From NCBI GenBank assembly GCA_011033025.1, contig WFMF01000022.1, forward strand, positions 682,001 to 746,000: 64,000 nt of DNA, read 5' to 3'. Positions 43,875 to 54,830 of this stretch are shown piece after piece. The notes beneath the pieces were generated by a model. The model saw nothing but the letters and a program-made list of their open reading frames with translations, made no database searches and was not told where the DNA came from. Position numbers and translations under genes: made by a program. How positions within the stretch are numbered: the first letter of the stretch is position 1; each line of letters opens with the position of its first letter. The DNA comes from Beroe forskalii (lineage: Eukaryota > Ctenophora > Nuda > Beroida > Beroidae).

Positions 43875-43991
43875 CACTACTACAACTCCTTCGGAGTTTA
43901 AGCTACTCGCCTCTGGAATCTGCTGCCAAAGACTGTGAATGAGAAAGACACCCTGGCAGCCTTCAAGGAAAGTCTCGGAGAGTTCCTTTGA
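43875..43991 (+). pseudogene. LINE E, C-terminal remnant
   Basis: 'HYYNSFGV', a stop, then 'ATRLWNLLPKTVNEKDTLAA' and 'FKESLGEFL' before TGA is the standard C-terminal block of APE-type LINE polyproteins (RLWN-LP...F+..L). Only this tail and an AT-rich 3' region (to about 45,700, after removing a hAT-like insertion) remain. It differs from LINE A and LINE B tails. Confidence 0.6.
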
Positions 43992-44328
43992 AGTTTTCCA
44001 GACATGCCCCCTACTTGTGGATATACTGCTGTAGACAACGCAGCCTTGTTCTGTGCAGTCTTTAGAGGAGCTCAGCTTTACAATGATTGGGAGACTCGCA
44101 TGTCGACGTCGTCCAGAAGATTAATGATTTCACGGATCGGGTCATTGAATAAGAGTCGCATGATTACAATCGACGATCATTAATTTGAATTTGATTTTGA
44201 TACAGTTTTGATCAGTTTTTCAGTCAATTTTTAGTTATTCTAGTTTTAGTACGGCAATTTTAGTTGATCAGTATTTAGTATCATGAATTTAATGATAGGT
44301 AGTAACGAGTTAGTATATGAATCTAGAT

Positions 44329-45516
44329 TAGGGTTTCCATTATCTACTTGAAATCTTTTATCTAGATAAATAGATAATTTTTTCGCCATTATCTAGATTA
44401 TCTAGATAAACTAGATAATTTTTGACTCAGAAATTTATCCAAATTTGACACAATTTTCAACGTTAGAAATGCACGACTGTTGCAGTGGAACATCATACTA
44501 TAACCAGCTGTCGGTTATTGAAATGGATGATATTAATGGCCACCAAAAGTTCATGAGGATATTAGGATTTTGAATAGAGTTCAGGACATTCATTGCTTCA
44601 TTTGGATTGAGTTGAAATCAGTTATCACCCATAAATTCTCCTATCATAAAATAACAACATTATCTACCAATTAGTTGCAATTAATAATTGCATTATTCAT
44701 CGGAAAACAGTCAATAAATGTGGAAATAAAGTAAATTTCATGATGATGGCCTCGGAGTTGCTGGAATGCTGGTAAAATTGAGAATAACTGAATAAAAAAT
44801 AAGGAATAAAATTCCCTCGTATTAAATCATCATAACAAACCAAAGTTGACAGTTCCTTGACTCTTGAGCTGAATGCATTAATATTGACCGTTTTGTAGGT
44901 TACTTTCAAATAAGCAATCACTTTGCCATAGCTGGAGGCTACTTTCGTACATATTTACAGCCTACTTTTCGTCAAAGGGCGTCAATAATTTGACATAAAT
45001 TGGAAGCAGAATAGCGAGTGTTACGAGTAGGTATTCAACTTTCGTTAAAGTGGCAAATGACGATTTGTAAGATGTGATAAGATACTTTGAACAACGCCTT
45101 CTAATTCTGTAGCTATTCATATCAGTTTAACAAAGGTCAAATCATCAGTAAAACAGATCTAAGTACTTGAATCCAAACAACCTGCCCATGAACCTGAGGG
45201 CCCTAAACATTGAACTATGTCCATATATAATCATGAAATGAGTTACCCAAGTCCTATGCATAGCCATAAATTGTCTTACGACCTAAGATCTCCGAAACGG
45301 GTATGAAAATGAACAGATCAGAAATTTTGAAAATTTAAAATCCTACAATTATTGAAGAAATTCAGGAAAAATGGCGATTTTAGCTGAAATTTCATGGCAA
45401 AAGGGCATATGAAATTTATCTAGATATCTAGTACAAATTATCTAGATAAATAGATAACGATTTTTTGCAAATTGTCTAGATAATCTTATCTAGATAATAT
45501 CTAGATGGAAACCCTA
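44329..45516. mobile_element. hAT-like element with TAGGGTTTCCAT ends, 8-bp duplication ATCTAGAT
   Basis: TAGGGTTTCCAT at the left is inverted at the right (ATGGAAACCCTA). Both sides are flanked by ATCTAGAT (44,321-44,328 and 45,517-45,524). Subterminal regions are rich in TTATCTAGATAA repeats, which resemble the duplicated target itself. No transposase was recognised. Confidence 0.75.
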
Positions 45517-45652
45517 ATCTAGATAACCCTAGAACTCGTATTTTAAGGTATTTTAAGGTATTTCAAGTTCTTAGGTTAGGCATTACATACTCCGTAGTTT
45601 TAAGAGTTTAGAGTTTATGATTTTATTCTATATTAATTTATTGTATTTACAG

Positions 45653-45690
45653 ACCTGAAGATGTCGTAGAACGACGAAATTGATTGTCAT
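45653..45690 (+). ncRNA. Hammerhead-like core, degenerate
   Basis: CTGAAGA is followed by GTCGT/ACGAC (5-bp stem II, loop AGA), then GAAA and GTC nine bases later. The core order fits a hammerhead, but stems I and III pair poorly. Such motifs are common in retroelement 3' regions. This may be a relic or chance. Confidence 0.3.
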
Positions 45691-46230
45691 TAAAGAACCA
45701 CATCGTTTACATTTGTATCTGTACCATTGAGTCAATTAATAAATTACTCATCAATCAGAAGATTAATGGTATCAAAGGTAATATAAGGTAAAAGCGGATA
45801 AGTGTATTTCTTTATTTTTTGCATATCATTTCCTACTCATCACTTAGAACTAGATATATCCCACCTTATTACAATCCTCCACTCAAATGGTACCATTAAA
45901 GAAAAAGGTCGAATTTCCTCAACAAGAAAGGTTCCATTTCTAAATAGGGTCAGAAATCGTCTCAAAAATGGCACTATTTCTGAATAATATCAGTTACCTT
46001 AGTGGTAGAAATTAAGATCTGTACTATTTAAGGCAGTAAGTGATTTTACTGCCTTAAATAGTACACACCTTAAATTCTACAAATCTTAATTTCTACCTAC
46101 CGCAATTTGTACAATACCAAAATTTCATCAAGTTTTTGTTACAGTGAAGATTAATCGGGATTCATACCTATTTTTTCTTTCGCTGCAATATTAATTTGGC
46201 ACTCTATTTTCAAAATATAGTCTCAATACA

Positions 46231-46617
46231 GGTTCAGAATTTTTCAGTGAAAGCATCAGTGCCGACATCAGTGTTGACTCTAGGATACTCATTGACCTGA
46301 TCTCTCTGCTTAGGGAGCTTCACAACAAACCTAACCTATCCATGGATGGTATCAGCATTGCTAAGACAACTGTTGACCCTGACACCACCAACATCAGCAA
46401 CCAACAGCATATCAGGCACATAGAAATCGTGACCAGGGCCATCAAATGTATGTACAAAAGTAAAAATGTGCCCTCAAGTACAAAAAGAGTCAACAGCATA
46501 TCAGTGCATGCTAACATTCTCATTGACCAGTCCTTCAGCATTATCTTTACCTCTCTTCATTCCTCTGGAGACAACGACGTCCAAGTGTCCCACTCAGTTT
46601 GGATCCCAGATGGCTGA
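46231..46617 (+). CDS. Unrecognised exon-like ORF inside the CCTTAGTGG element
   Basis: Preceded by a possible acceptor 'tcaatacag', the frame is open for about 128 codons to TGA. It reads 'ESISADISVDSRILIDLISL', 'LRELHNKPNLSMDGISIAKT' and, later, 'TKRVNSISVHANILIDQSFS' and 'VSHSVWIPDG'. Composition is protein-like, with balanced hydrophobic spacing. I do not recognise it. It could be a captured host exon or part of a transposon protein. Confidence 0.35.
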   Translation, partial: GSEFFSESISADISVDSRILIDLISLLRELHNKPNLSMDGISIAKTTVDPDTTNISNQQHIRHIEIVTRAIKCMYKSKNVPSSTKRVNSISVHANILIDQSFSIIFTSLHSSGDNDVQVSHSVWIPDG

Positions 46618-46778
46618 GTGGAGCGGAGGGGGTGTTTCCGACTTGCGCTGGTAATAATCCAGCCACCTGCTAGGTATGTGTGGGAAGCGGGTGCCCCTCT
46701 GATGCTCGCCTGGCTGCGTACCTTTGGGCTTGTGCCTCATGCGTGAGGCATGCGCAGGTCAGGGGATGTTATTTCTCC

Positions 46779-46822
46779 TCCTTCTTCTTCCTCTTCTTCC
46801 TTCTTCTTCTTCTTCTTCCTGC
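46779..46822. repeat. CTT-rich microsatellite
   Basis: A pyrimidine run of CTT/CTC units ending in CTGCAG. It would also serve as a strong polypyrimidine tract for a 3' splice site at 46,823, but no exon was recognised after it. Confidence 0.6.
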
Positions 46823-46876
46823 AGTCCCCCCTGAACCCCTCATCATTTCCTTGGAAAGTTGGAACTCCTTTGAGTA

Positions 46877-49504
46877 CAGTCAAATCTGGCCGAAAATAGC
46901 CCAAAATCGGAACAAATTCTACACCAAGCGATTTTGACTGTTTTCTATAGTTTTTTGCCCAAAAAATCGATCTAGCAACTTTCCAAGACTTTCCAGGGTG
47001 GGGAAAGTGCCGAAAAATCGATTTTTAGTTGAGGCGCAGCCGACTGACCTGTGAAAAATCATAACTTGGCCCAGGAAGGTCGTAGAGACTTCGTTTTAGG
47101 CTTAAAAGAAGCGCAATGGCCATGTTTATATACGACTTGTTAATAAACATATGGCCTAAAATGCTCAGGAACAGAGTTATGGGCAAAAAACTGTTTTTGG
47201 GCACCCGCGAGACATTGTGGAAGCGATTTTTGTATCTAGATCCAGGAAGGTCGTAAAGACTTCGATTTGGGCTTAAAAGAAGCGCAATGACCATGTTTAT
47301 ATACGACTTGTTAATAAACATATGCCCTAAAATGCTGAGGAACCGAGTTATGGGCGAAAAACTGATTTTTTGGGCACCCACGAGACATTGTGGAAGCGAT
47401 TTTTGTATCTCGGCCCAGGAAGGTCGTAGAGACTTCGTTTAGGGTTTAAAAGAAGCGCAATGGCCATGTTTATAGTCGACTTGCTGATAAACATATGCCC
47501 TAAAATGCTCAGGAACCGAGTTATGGGCGAAAAACTGATTTTTTGGGCACCCATGAGACATTGTGGAAGCGATTTTTGTATCTCGGCCCAGGAAGGTCGT
47601 AGAGACTTCGTTTAGGGCTTAAAAGAAGCGCAATGACCATGTTTATAGACGACTTGTTCACAAAAATATGCCCTAAAATGCTGAGGAACCGAGTTATGGG
47701 CGAAAAACTGTGTTTTAGGCACCTGCAAGGCATTGTGGAAGCAATCTTGGCCCAGGAAGGTCATTGAAGCTTGATTTTGGATTTGTACGACATGTGAATA
47801 AACATATGTCCTCAAATGCTCCAGAACAAAGTTATGGGCGAAAAACTGATGTTTTCGGCATTATAAGACATGGCCAATGCTATTTCTGCATCTCTGCCCA
47901 AGAGGCTTGTAGATTTCATTGTAGACCTCAGGTTATTAGCAAAAACCTGATGTTTGGTCAATATCGGCCATGACTCATCAGACAATAGACATGGCTGAAG
48001 CAATTTTATATCCTAGTTCAGCAAAGCAGTATGGACTAAGTTTTAGGTATTGCCACACATACAGGTCGTAGAGCTAGGTGTCATCAATAAATCATCAATC
48101 ATCATCTTTACATTAGCCCTAATAGTCTACACAGTGCCGTTCTTTTTAAGTTTTAAGCCCTTCTTGGGGCAAAGCTGTGATTAGAAAATTGTGCTTGCCT
48201 TAGTAGGGAGCCCCATATCAGTTTATCAAATCTATACAAGTCTGTTTATAAACATGGCTTTTGTATTATTTTGATAAGTTTCAATGACCTTCCTAGGCTG
48301 AGCCCAGGAAAATTGCCTCAACTCAGAAGAAAACTAAAATTACATGAATTTGTTCTAGAGCATTTTAGTACATACCTTTGATAACAAGTAGTATATAATA
48401 CACATGCCCATTGCACGTATTTACAGCCCACAATGAAATCTCTACTCAAGACTCTTGGGCCAAGATACCTAAATCGCTTCAGCAATATCTCACAGGTGCC
48501 CAAAAATTCAGTTTTTCGCCCATAACTCGGTTCCTCATCATTCTAGGGCATATGTCTAGGGCGTATATAAACAATGACATTGCGCTTCTTTTAAGCCCAA
48601 AGCGAAGTCTCTACGTCTTTCATGGGCTGAGAATTGAGATACAAAAATCGCTTCTACAATGTCTTACATGTGCCCAAAAACAGTTTTTCGCTCATAACTC
48701 TGTTCCTGAGCATTTTAGGGCACATTTTTATTAACAAGTTCTATATAAACATGGCCATTGCGCTTCTTTTCAGCCCTAAACGAAGTCTCTAACGACCTTC
48801 CTAGGCCGAGATACAAAAATCGCTCCACAATGTCTCGCGGGTGCCCAAAAATCAGTTTTTCGCCCATAACTCGGTTCCTCAGCATTTTAGAGCATATGTT
48901 CATTAACAAGTCGTATATAAACATGGTCATTGCGCTTCTTTTAAGCCCAAATCGAAGTCTTTACGACCTTCCTGGGCCGAGATACAAAAATCGCTTCCAC
49001 AATGTCTCGCGGGTGCCCAAAAAATCAGTTTTTCGCCCATAACTCAGTTCCTCAGCATTTTAGGGCATATGTTTATGAACAAGTCGTATATAAACATGGT
49101 CATTGCGCTTCTTTTAAGCCCAAATCGAAGTCTTTACGACCTTCCTGGGCCGAGATACAAAAATCGCTTCCACAATGTCTCGCGGGTGCCCAAAAAACAG
49201 TTTTTCGCCCATAACTCTGTTCCTGAGCATTTAAGGGCATATGTTTATTAACAAGTCGTATATAAACATGGCCATTGCGCTTCTTTTAAGCCTAAAACGA
49301 AGTCTCTACGACCTTCCTGGGTCAAGTTATGATTTTTCACAGGTCAGTCGGCTGCGCCTCAACTAAAAATGGATTTTTCGGCACTTTCCCCACCCTGGAA
49401 AGTCTTGGAAAGTTGCTAGATCGATTTTTTGGGCAAAAAACTATAGAAAACAATCAAAATCGCTTGGTGTAGAATTTGTTCCTGAAAAAATTAGGATTTG
49501 ACTG
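46877..49504. mobile_element. Palindromic TA-flanked element with 180-bp satellite in both arms
   Basis: Ends CAGTCAAATC and GATTTGACTG with TA on both sides (46,875-46,876, 49,505-49,506) are mariner-like. Each arm contains four to five tandem units of about 170-180 bp ('cccaggaaggtcgtagagac', 'gaagcgcaatggccatgttt', 'gttatgggcgaaaaactg', 'gagacattgtggaagcgatt'), in opposite orientation in the two arms (47,055-47,900 and 48,480-49,330). The unique centre is about 47,900-48,480. The many 60-118-codon frames are copies of one another and follow the repeat. No transposase was seen. Confidence 0.75.
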
Positions 49505-49675
49505 TACTATGCTTTCATATCGGGATTTTGGGTTGAAAATTGGTAAAACAATACGAAACAAAGTCCCGGAATTGCCTGATATTTGGAGAAATTTTACTGC
49601 CCCAATTAGTACACTCCTTAATTAGTACGGCCTTAATAAATACACATCTTAATTTCTGCCACTAAGGTATACCAT

Positions 49676-49820
49676 GAAGGAGCAGTTTCTGGGCACTTTC
49701 CAGAAATTACAGTTGTTCTATAGTAAAGGCGGGCCAGTAATGCACACATCCCTTTTCTTACCTCCCTCCTTCCCTAAACCACGATCTCTGCATTTTGTAA
49801 AACAGAAAGGCGAATGGAAA
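49676..49820 (+). repeat. Dispersed repeat, copy 1
   Basis: 'ctgggcactttccagaaatt' and 'aaaccacgatctctgc' recur in reverse orientation at 57,310-57,475, with the same order and spacing. Family unknown. Confidence 0.6.
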
Positions 49821-50144
49821 CGGGAATGGAAAAAAGAGATGAATCGATAGAATTCTAGTCCAGTTTTTGTCTTGTTCCACGCGTTTTCACAGTCACAATT
49901 AGCTTTTTATTCAAAGCTTAACTTTTGTAGTGAAACAATTTGATTATAAATAATTGAACTCAAAATGAACATATCAATTTTAATTAAGGAATCATAAACT
50001 TGTTCTTGACCGGTCACTACCCCGGTCATAAATAAAGACGCCATGAGTCGTTAATCTTTGGCAGAACACTGCCAACCTCGATCAATTGCCATTGTTGAAT
50101 CTTTGAATGTCGGTTGGGCAAAATATTCAAATCGTTCTCCATGC

Positions 50145-51206
50145 TCATTGTCCAGTGACACCTATCTGCAGGCTCCTTTCAGATCTTTCTAAATTGTTGA
50201 CACTCTGCCCTGCAGTACTCAAACCACTCCAAGCCTTAGACACTTGCCTTTTCATGCCACTACGTCTCTCACTAATCCAGAGTGTAGCATGGTTACGGTA
50301 CCCTTCGTTCGTTGCCAGGTATAAGAAGGGGTTGATCCAGTTCATGAGACTTGCCATACACCAAGCAGCTTTCTCAAATGGCTCGTTCCTGCCAGCCATA
50401 TAGCGCATTTCCACGAGCTGTAGGAGGACTGAGAGCATAAAGAAACCCGTTACAAGGAGCACGATGACGATGTTCATCTTCTTGACACCTCTGTTGGACT
50501 TCTTGACAGCTATTCCTATCAAAAGAACGTTACCGACAACCAGAATGACAGTTGGCAATCCAGGAAGAGTAACAGTCACAATGGTTGATGAAATATGTCG
50601 GATGGTTACAATCACATCGCAAACCCCAAGAACCGGATTATATACCACATAACTCCCCCACCTGATGATTCCGAAAAGCCGCCATGCTGCTGTCAAGCAA
50701 CTCCAAACAACGGCCCCCAAGGAAACAAGGGCCTTCTGTTTCCGAGAAACGGAAAGGTTGTGGAGGGGGAACAGACACCGGTAGATTTTATTGAGGGTCA
50801 GCAGAACAATCAGTATGATGTTTCCAACCATAAACACGTAGAGAAATATCGCTTGGCCAATACAGAATTCCACTCCCAAGAGCCAAAATGGGTAGTTGTA
50901 GTAAACAATGGTTGTTGGTAGGACCACCAGGAAACAGTTGAGAATATCATATACTGCCAGGTTTTCTATGATCCAAACAGACATTTCGTCCAGTTTCAAG
51001 GCTTGGTGTCGAATGATAGCATGGAGCAGGAAGCAATTACCAGTTACCCCCAAAATAAAGGATGCTGTGAACCATGCCTGTATCGCTATCCGTGATCCAG
51101 TGGCAATATCATGGGAATCATTGGATTCAATAGACCCAGCTACTCTGCGTATGAAGATATCAAGAGTAGGTTCAGTCAGTGCCGTTGTCATGCTTCTTAG
51201 AAACAT
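50145..51206 (-). CDS. Rhodopsin-family G-protein-coupled receptor, intronless
   Basis: A complete 353-codon single-exon frame. Seven hydrophobic segments are visible at about residues 43-65, 80-104, 112-137, 157-178, 208-234, 245-268 and 278-300. TM1 has 'GVTGNCFLL' (conserved Asn) and TM2 'ENLAVYDIL' (conserved Asp). The end of TM3 has 'LNKIYRCLF' in place of DRY, and TM7 has 'NWINPFLYLATN', an NPxxY block. Cysteines before TM3 ('EFCIGQ') and in the second extracellular loop ('GVCDVI') are placed for the usual disulfide. The C-tail is Ser-rich. Ligand unknown; the missing Asp of DRY suggests altered activation control. Intronless orphan receptors of this type form large families in many invertebrates. 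The first ATG gives a 40-residue extracellular N-terminus with an NDS glycosylation-type site. Confidence 0.85.
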   Translation of the reverse strand: MFLRSMTTALTEPTLDIFIRRVAGSIESNDSHDIATGSRIAIQAWFTASFILGVTGNCFLLHAIIRHQALKLDEMSVWIIENLAVYDILNCFLVVLPTTIVYYNYPFWLLGVEFCIGQAIFLYVFMVGNIILIVLLTLNKIYRCLFPLHNLSVSRKQKALVSLGAVVWSCLTAAWRLFGIIRWGSYVVYNPVLGVCDVIVTIRHISSTIVTVTLPGLPTVILVVGNVLLIGIAVKKSNRGVKKMNIVIVLLVTGFFMLSVLLQLVEMRYMAGRNEPFEKAAWCMASLMNWINPFLYLATNEGYRNHATLWISERRSGMKRQVSKAWSGLSTAGQSVNNLERSERSLQIGVTGQ

Positions 51207-51331
51207 AAAGATTCAATGGATTTATTTCAAGAAATCATGATCATTTATCAATATAAGTTGGTCTTTAACACTTTTGATAATTCGAAGAACTCGGCAGATA
51301 TTTCGATTCTGCAAAAAGTCTTTATATTATA

Positions 51332-51510
51332 CTAGCAGGCCCGTTGGGCCTGCAAACACACAGCTCACTCGGCACTGCTACGCAGCACCTCGTTCTCAAA
51401 TTTTAATCTTTACCATTCAATTTGATTAAATACTTTTCACCGCATCAAAAATTCCAATCAGATCAGAAGTTTTAGGAGCTGCTTCTCATTTTGTCGCAAT
51501 CAGAGGAAAA
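51332..51510 (-). mobile_element. Single Helitron-like unit, reverse orientation
   Basis: ACTAGCAGGCCCGTTGGGCC at 51,331, then 'agctcactcggcactgctac' and 'ttttcaccgcatcaaaaatt' match the 3' half of the arrayed units at 52,374-56,161 in reverse. Its 5' end is unclear. Confidence 0.65.
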
Positions 51511-51584
51511 ATATAATTTAAAACGGAAATTACAGTACAACATGCGACTTATAAACATTGCCCCACTCCATTATCTGATCAATG

Positions 51585-52325
51585 AAAAGTGGTGTCAAGA
51601 AAAGAAGTGGTGTCAAGAAAAAAAGTGGTGTCAAGAAAAAAAAGTGGTGTCAAAAAGAACTGGTGTCAAGGAAAAGTGGTGTCAAGGAGATGTGGTGTCA
51701 AGGAAAAGAAGTGTCAAGAAAAAAATGGTGTCAAGGAGAAGTGGTGTCAAGAAAAAATTGGTGTCAAGAAAAAAGTGGTGTCAAGAAAAAAGTAGTTTCA
51801 AGAAAAAAGGAGTGTCATCAGTGTCAAGAAAAAAGTAGTGTCAAGGATAATTGGTGTCAAGTAAAAATGGTGTCTAGAAAAAAATAGTGTCAAGGGAATA
51901 AGTGGCGTCAAGAAAAAAGTGGTATCAAGAAAAAATGTGATGCCAAGGAAAAGTGGTGTCAAAAAAGCGGTGTCAAGAAAAAAGTGGTACCAAGAAAAAG
52001 TGGTATCAAGGAAAAAAGTGGGTCAAGAAAAAAGTGGTGTCAAGTAAAAAAGTGGTGTCAAGTAAAAAGGTGGTGCCAAGGAAAAGTGGTGTCAAGGAAA
52101 ATTGGTGTCAAGAAAAAATGGTGTCAAGAAAAAAATGGTGTCAAGAAAAAGTGTCGTCGAGAAAAAGTGGTGTCAAGAAAAAAGTAGTGTCAAGGAGAAT
52201 GGTGTCAAGGATAAGTGGTGTCGAGGAAAAGTGGTGTCAAGGAAAAGCGGTGTCAAGAAAAAGTGGTATCAAGAAAAAGTGGTGTCAAGCAACAGTGATG
52301 TCGAGCAACAGTGGTGTCATGAAAA
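51585..52325. repeat. 17-bp minisatellite (GTGGTGTCAAGAAAAAA)n
   Basis: About 40 imperfect units of 15-18 bp built on GTGGTGTCAAGRAAAA. All three forward frames are long and Lys/Trp/Cys/Gln-rich (VSRKKWCQEK) because the unit rarely contains stops. I do not regard these as genes. Confidence 0.85.
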
Positions 52326-52482
52326 GAATATTTAAGATGTTACAATGGACTAGACACAACAATTTTCATGATATCTCTAATATAATTTCGCAACCTCTGT
52401 TTTTTATTTGTGCGTCACGTTTTTTGTCCTTTTGTAGACACATATTGGGGCGCCCACGTGAAGGATGGATATATGCGCGCGC

Positions 52483-52496
52483 GTTGCTATGGTAAC
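52483..52496 (+). promoter_or_regulatory. X-box (RFX-type) in Helitron-like unit 1
   Basis: GTTGCTATGGTAAC is a full two-half-site X-box of the kind bound by RFX factors. The same site is at 55,150-55,163, with one-mismatch forms at about 52,780, 53,052, 54,847 and 55,474. Function here is inferred. Confidence 0.45.
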
Positions 52497-53929
52497 ATAT
52501 TGCGTGCGCGCGTTCATTTCTGTTTAATACTGTTTTGAATACGTTGCTGCGTAACTTTTGATGTGATTGGAATTTTTTGATGCGGTAAAAAGTATTGAGT
52601 TGATTTGAATTTTGCAAACGAGGTGCTCCGTAGCAGCGCCGAGTGAGCTGTCTATTTAGCAGGCCCAACGGGCATTCTAGTCCCTAATATAATTTGCCAT
52701 TCTCTGTCGCGTTTTTCGTCCTTTTGTGGACACATTTTAGGGCGCGCGCGTGCAGTATGGATATAGGCGCGCGCGTTGCTATGGTTACATATTGCGCGCG
52801 CGTTCATTTCTGTTTAATGATGTTTTGAATACGTTGCTTCGCGTAACTTTTGAACGGATTGGAATTTTTTGATGCGGTAAAAAGTATTCAGTTGATTTGA
52901 AATTTGCGAACGAGGTGCTGCGTAGCAGCGCCGAGTGAGCTGTGTATTTGCAGGCCCTATGGGCTTGCTAGTCCCTAATATAATTTGCCATTCTCTGTCG
53001 CGTTTTTCGTCCTTTGTGGCGCGCGCGTGCAGTATGGGGAAAGTCGCGCGCGTTGCCATGGTTACATATTGCGCGCGCGTTCATTTCTGTTTAATGATGT
53101 TTTGAATACGTTGCTCCGCGTAACTTTTGAACGGACTGGAATTTTTGATGCGGTAAAAGTATTTAGTTGATTTGAAATTGCGAACGAGGTGCTGCGTAGC
53201 AGCGCCGAGTGAGTTGTGGAATTTGCAGGCCCAACGGGCCTGCTAGTCTCTAATATAATTTCGCATTCTCTGTTTTTTGTCGTAACGGCGGAAACATCTT
53301 CGGAACGCGCGCGCATTACGATTTGTGCGGGTTACCATGGTGACACGTGCATGGAGAATTGCGCGCGCGCTCATTTCTATTAATGGTGTTTTGATTACGT
53401 TGCTTCGTAACTTTTGAACGGATCAGAGTTTTTTGATGCGGTAAAAAGTATTCAGCTGATCTGAAATTTGCGAACGAGGTGCTGCGTAGCAGCGCCGAGT
53501 GAGCTGTGTATTAGCAGGCCCAACGGGCATTCTAGTCTCTAATATAATTTCGCAACCTCTGTTGTTTGTCGTAACGGCGGAAACATCTTCGGAACGCGCG
53601 CGCATTACGATTTGTGCGGGTTACCATGGTGACACGTGCACGGAGAATTGCGCGCGCGCTCATTTCTGTTAAAGGTTTTTTTGATTACGCTGCGATCTCT
53701 AACAACTTTTGAACGGATCGGAGTTTTTTTATGCGGTAAAAATTTTTTAGTTGATTTGAATTGCATTGGTTGAAATTTGCGAGCTCTGGGTGAGCTGTGT
53801 ATTAGATGGCCTAACGGGCCTGCTAGTCTCTAATATAATTTCGCAACCTCTGTAATATGTACGTCGTAACGTCTTTTGTCCTTGTAGACACATTTTGAAG
53901 CGTGCACGTGCAGTATGGATATACGAGAA

Positions 53930-54830
53930 AACCCGTTGGGTTTTCTCTTAAATTAGACGTATAGTTAATTGGACGTACAATAAATTGAACGAAGTCATTG
54001 ATGCAATTTTTCGTTACTGGGGGTAGGGGTGCAACGTAACGAAATTACGAAATATTTGAATAGGATTTGAATATGAATAAATAAATATTGCAGATTTTGC
54101 GATTGTAAATAAATGTCCAGGGCACATAACAGTAAATAAGAAGAACTCAAGAACAATGGTTTTCCAATACAAAGTTCCAATTCGGAGAGAAGATGGGCAA
54201 CAGATTTGAATCCAAGCTCATTGAAATTTGAAATCAAAATTGCCCGCATTTTCATCTGTTTAGAACCCACTTCTAACTTGAGTAATTGAAAATTCTCCTT
54301 CTGTCGAATCCTCGCAGCAAACCATCAAAAATACAAATATCTTGATATGAAAGAATTATCGCTGATTTTCACAATGGAACAAATTGTTCAACCCTGACCT
54401 TTTCTCCTACAATAGTGATTAGAGTTGATAGTCTTCTGTCGTAAAATTTTTACCAAACTCGAAAATTCCATTAAGAACGTAAATTATGAATTCAAGTATT
54501 GGAAACGTTTCCAAAATACACAATAAAGAAATGGCAGGTTCTTCGTTAAAATGCACGTGCAGTTTTTGCGCGCGATCACCAATAACCATAGCAACGATCG
54601 CAACTGGTGAATTAAACCTTCAACTCAATCATGTTTTTCGCTATTCCTTTTCCAACTTTGAGCACTAATTACGGAAAATCTAAAGCCTAAATTCAAATAA
54701 AAATAATGCTTCTCTAGAGGGAATTTATTTTTCTACTACCCTGCAAAAAATCGCAGGATTTCAACTCCGTTTTTAGCCGGCGTTTGATTTGCGCTAAGCA
54801 CGGTGCTTCAACTGCCTTAATCCTTTATAA
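53930..54830. other. Extra sequence inside Helitron-like unit 6
   Basis: About 900 bp not shared with the other units. No gene recognised. It contains 'cgcgcgatcaccaataacca' and an X-box-like ccatagcaac near 54,587. Possible captured DNA. Confidence 0.4.

Larger units (their letters stand above)
45997..49667. mobile_element. 3.7-kb TA-flanked element with CCTTAGTGG ends
   Basis: CCTTAGTGGTAGAAATTAAG at the left is inverted at the right (CTTAATTTCTGCCACTAAGG), with TA on each side (45,995-45,996 and 49,668-49,669), as for Tc1/mariner-like transposons. The left end folds back on itself to about 46,115. Its interior carries an exon-like ORF (46,231-46,617) and a nested palindromic satellite element (46,877-49,504). 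Confidence 0.7.

Noticed and set aside
46605-46680. Possible tRNA or SINE (TGGCTGAGTGG A-box-like)
   Set aside because: No B box at proper distance and no cloverleaf pairing.
47025-49251. Many similar 60-118-codon ORFs (for example 'PITRFLSILGHMFINKS')
   Set aside because: Copies of one frame in 170-180-bp satellite units on both arms; no domain and no conservation beyond the repeat.
51491-52495. Long Lys/Trp/Cys-rich ORFs in three frames
   Set aside because: Minisatellite translation; three overlapping frames cannot all be genes and nothing else supports them.
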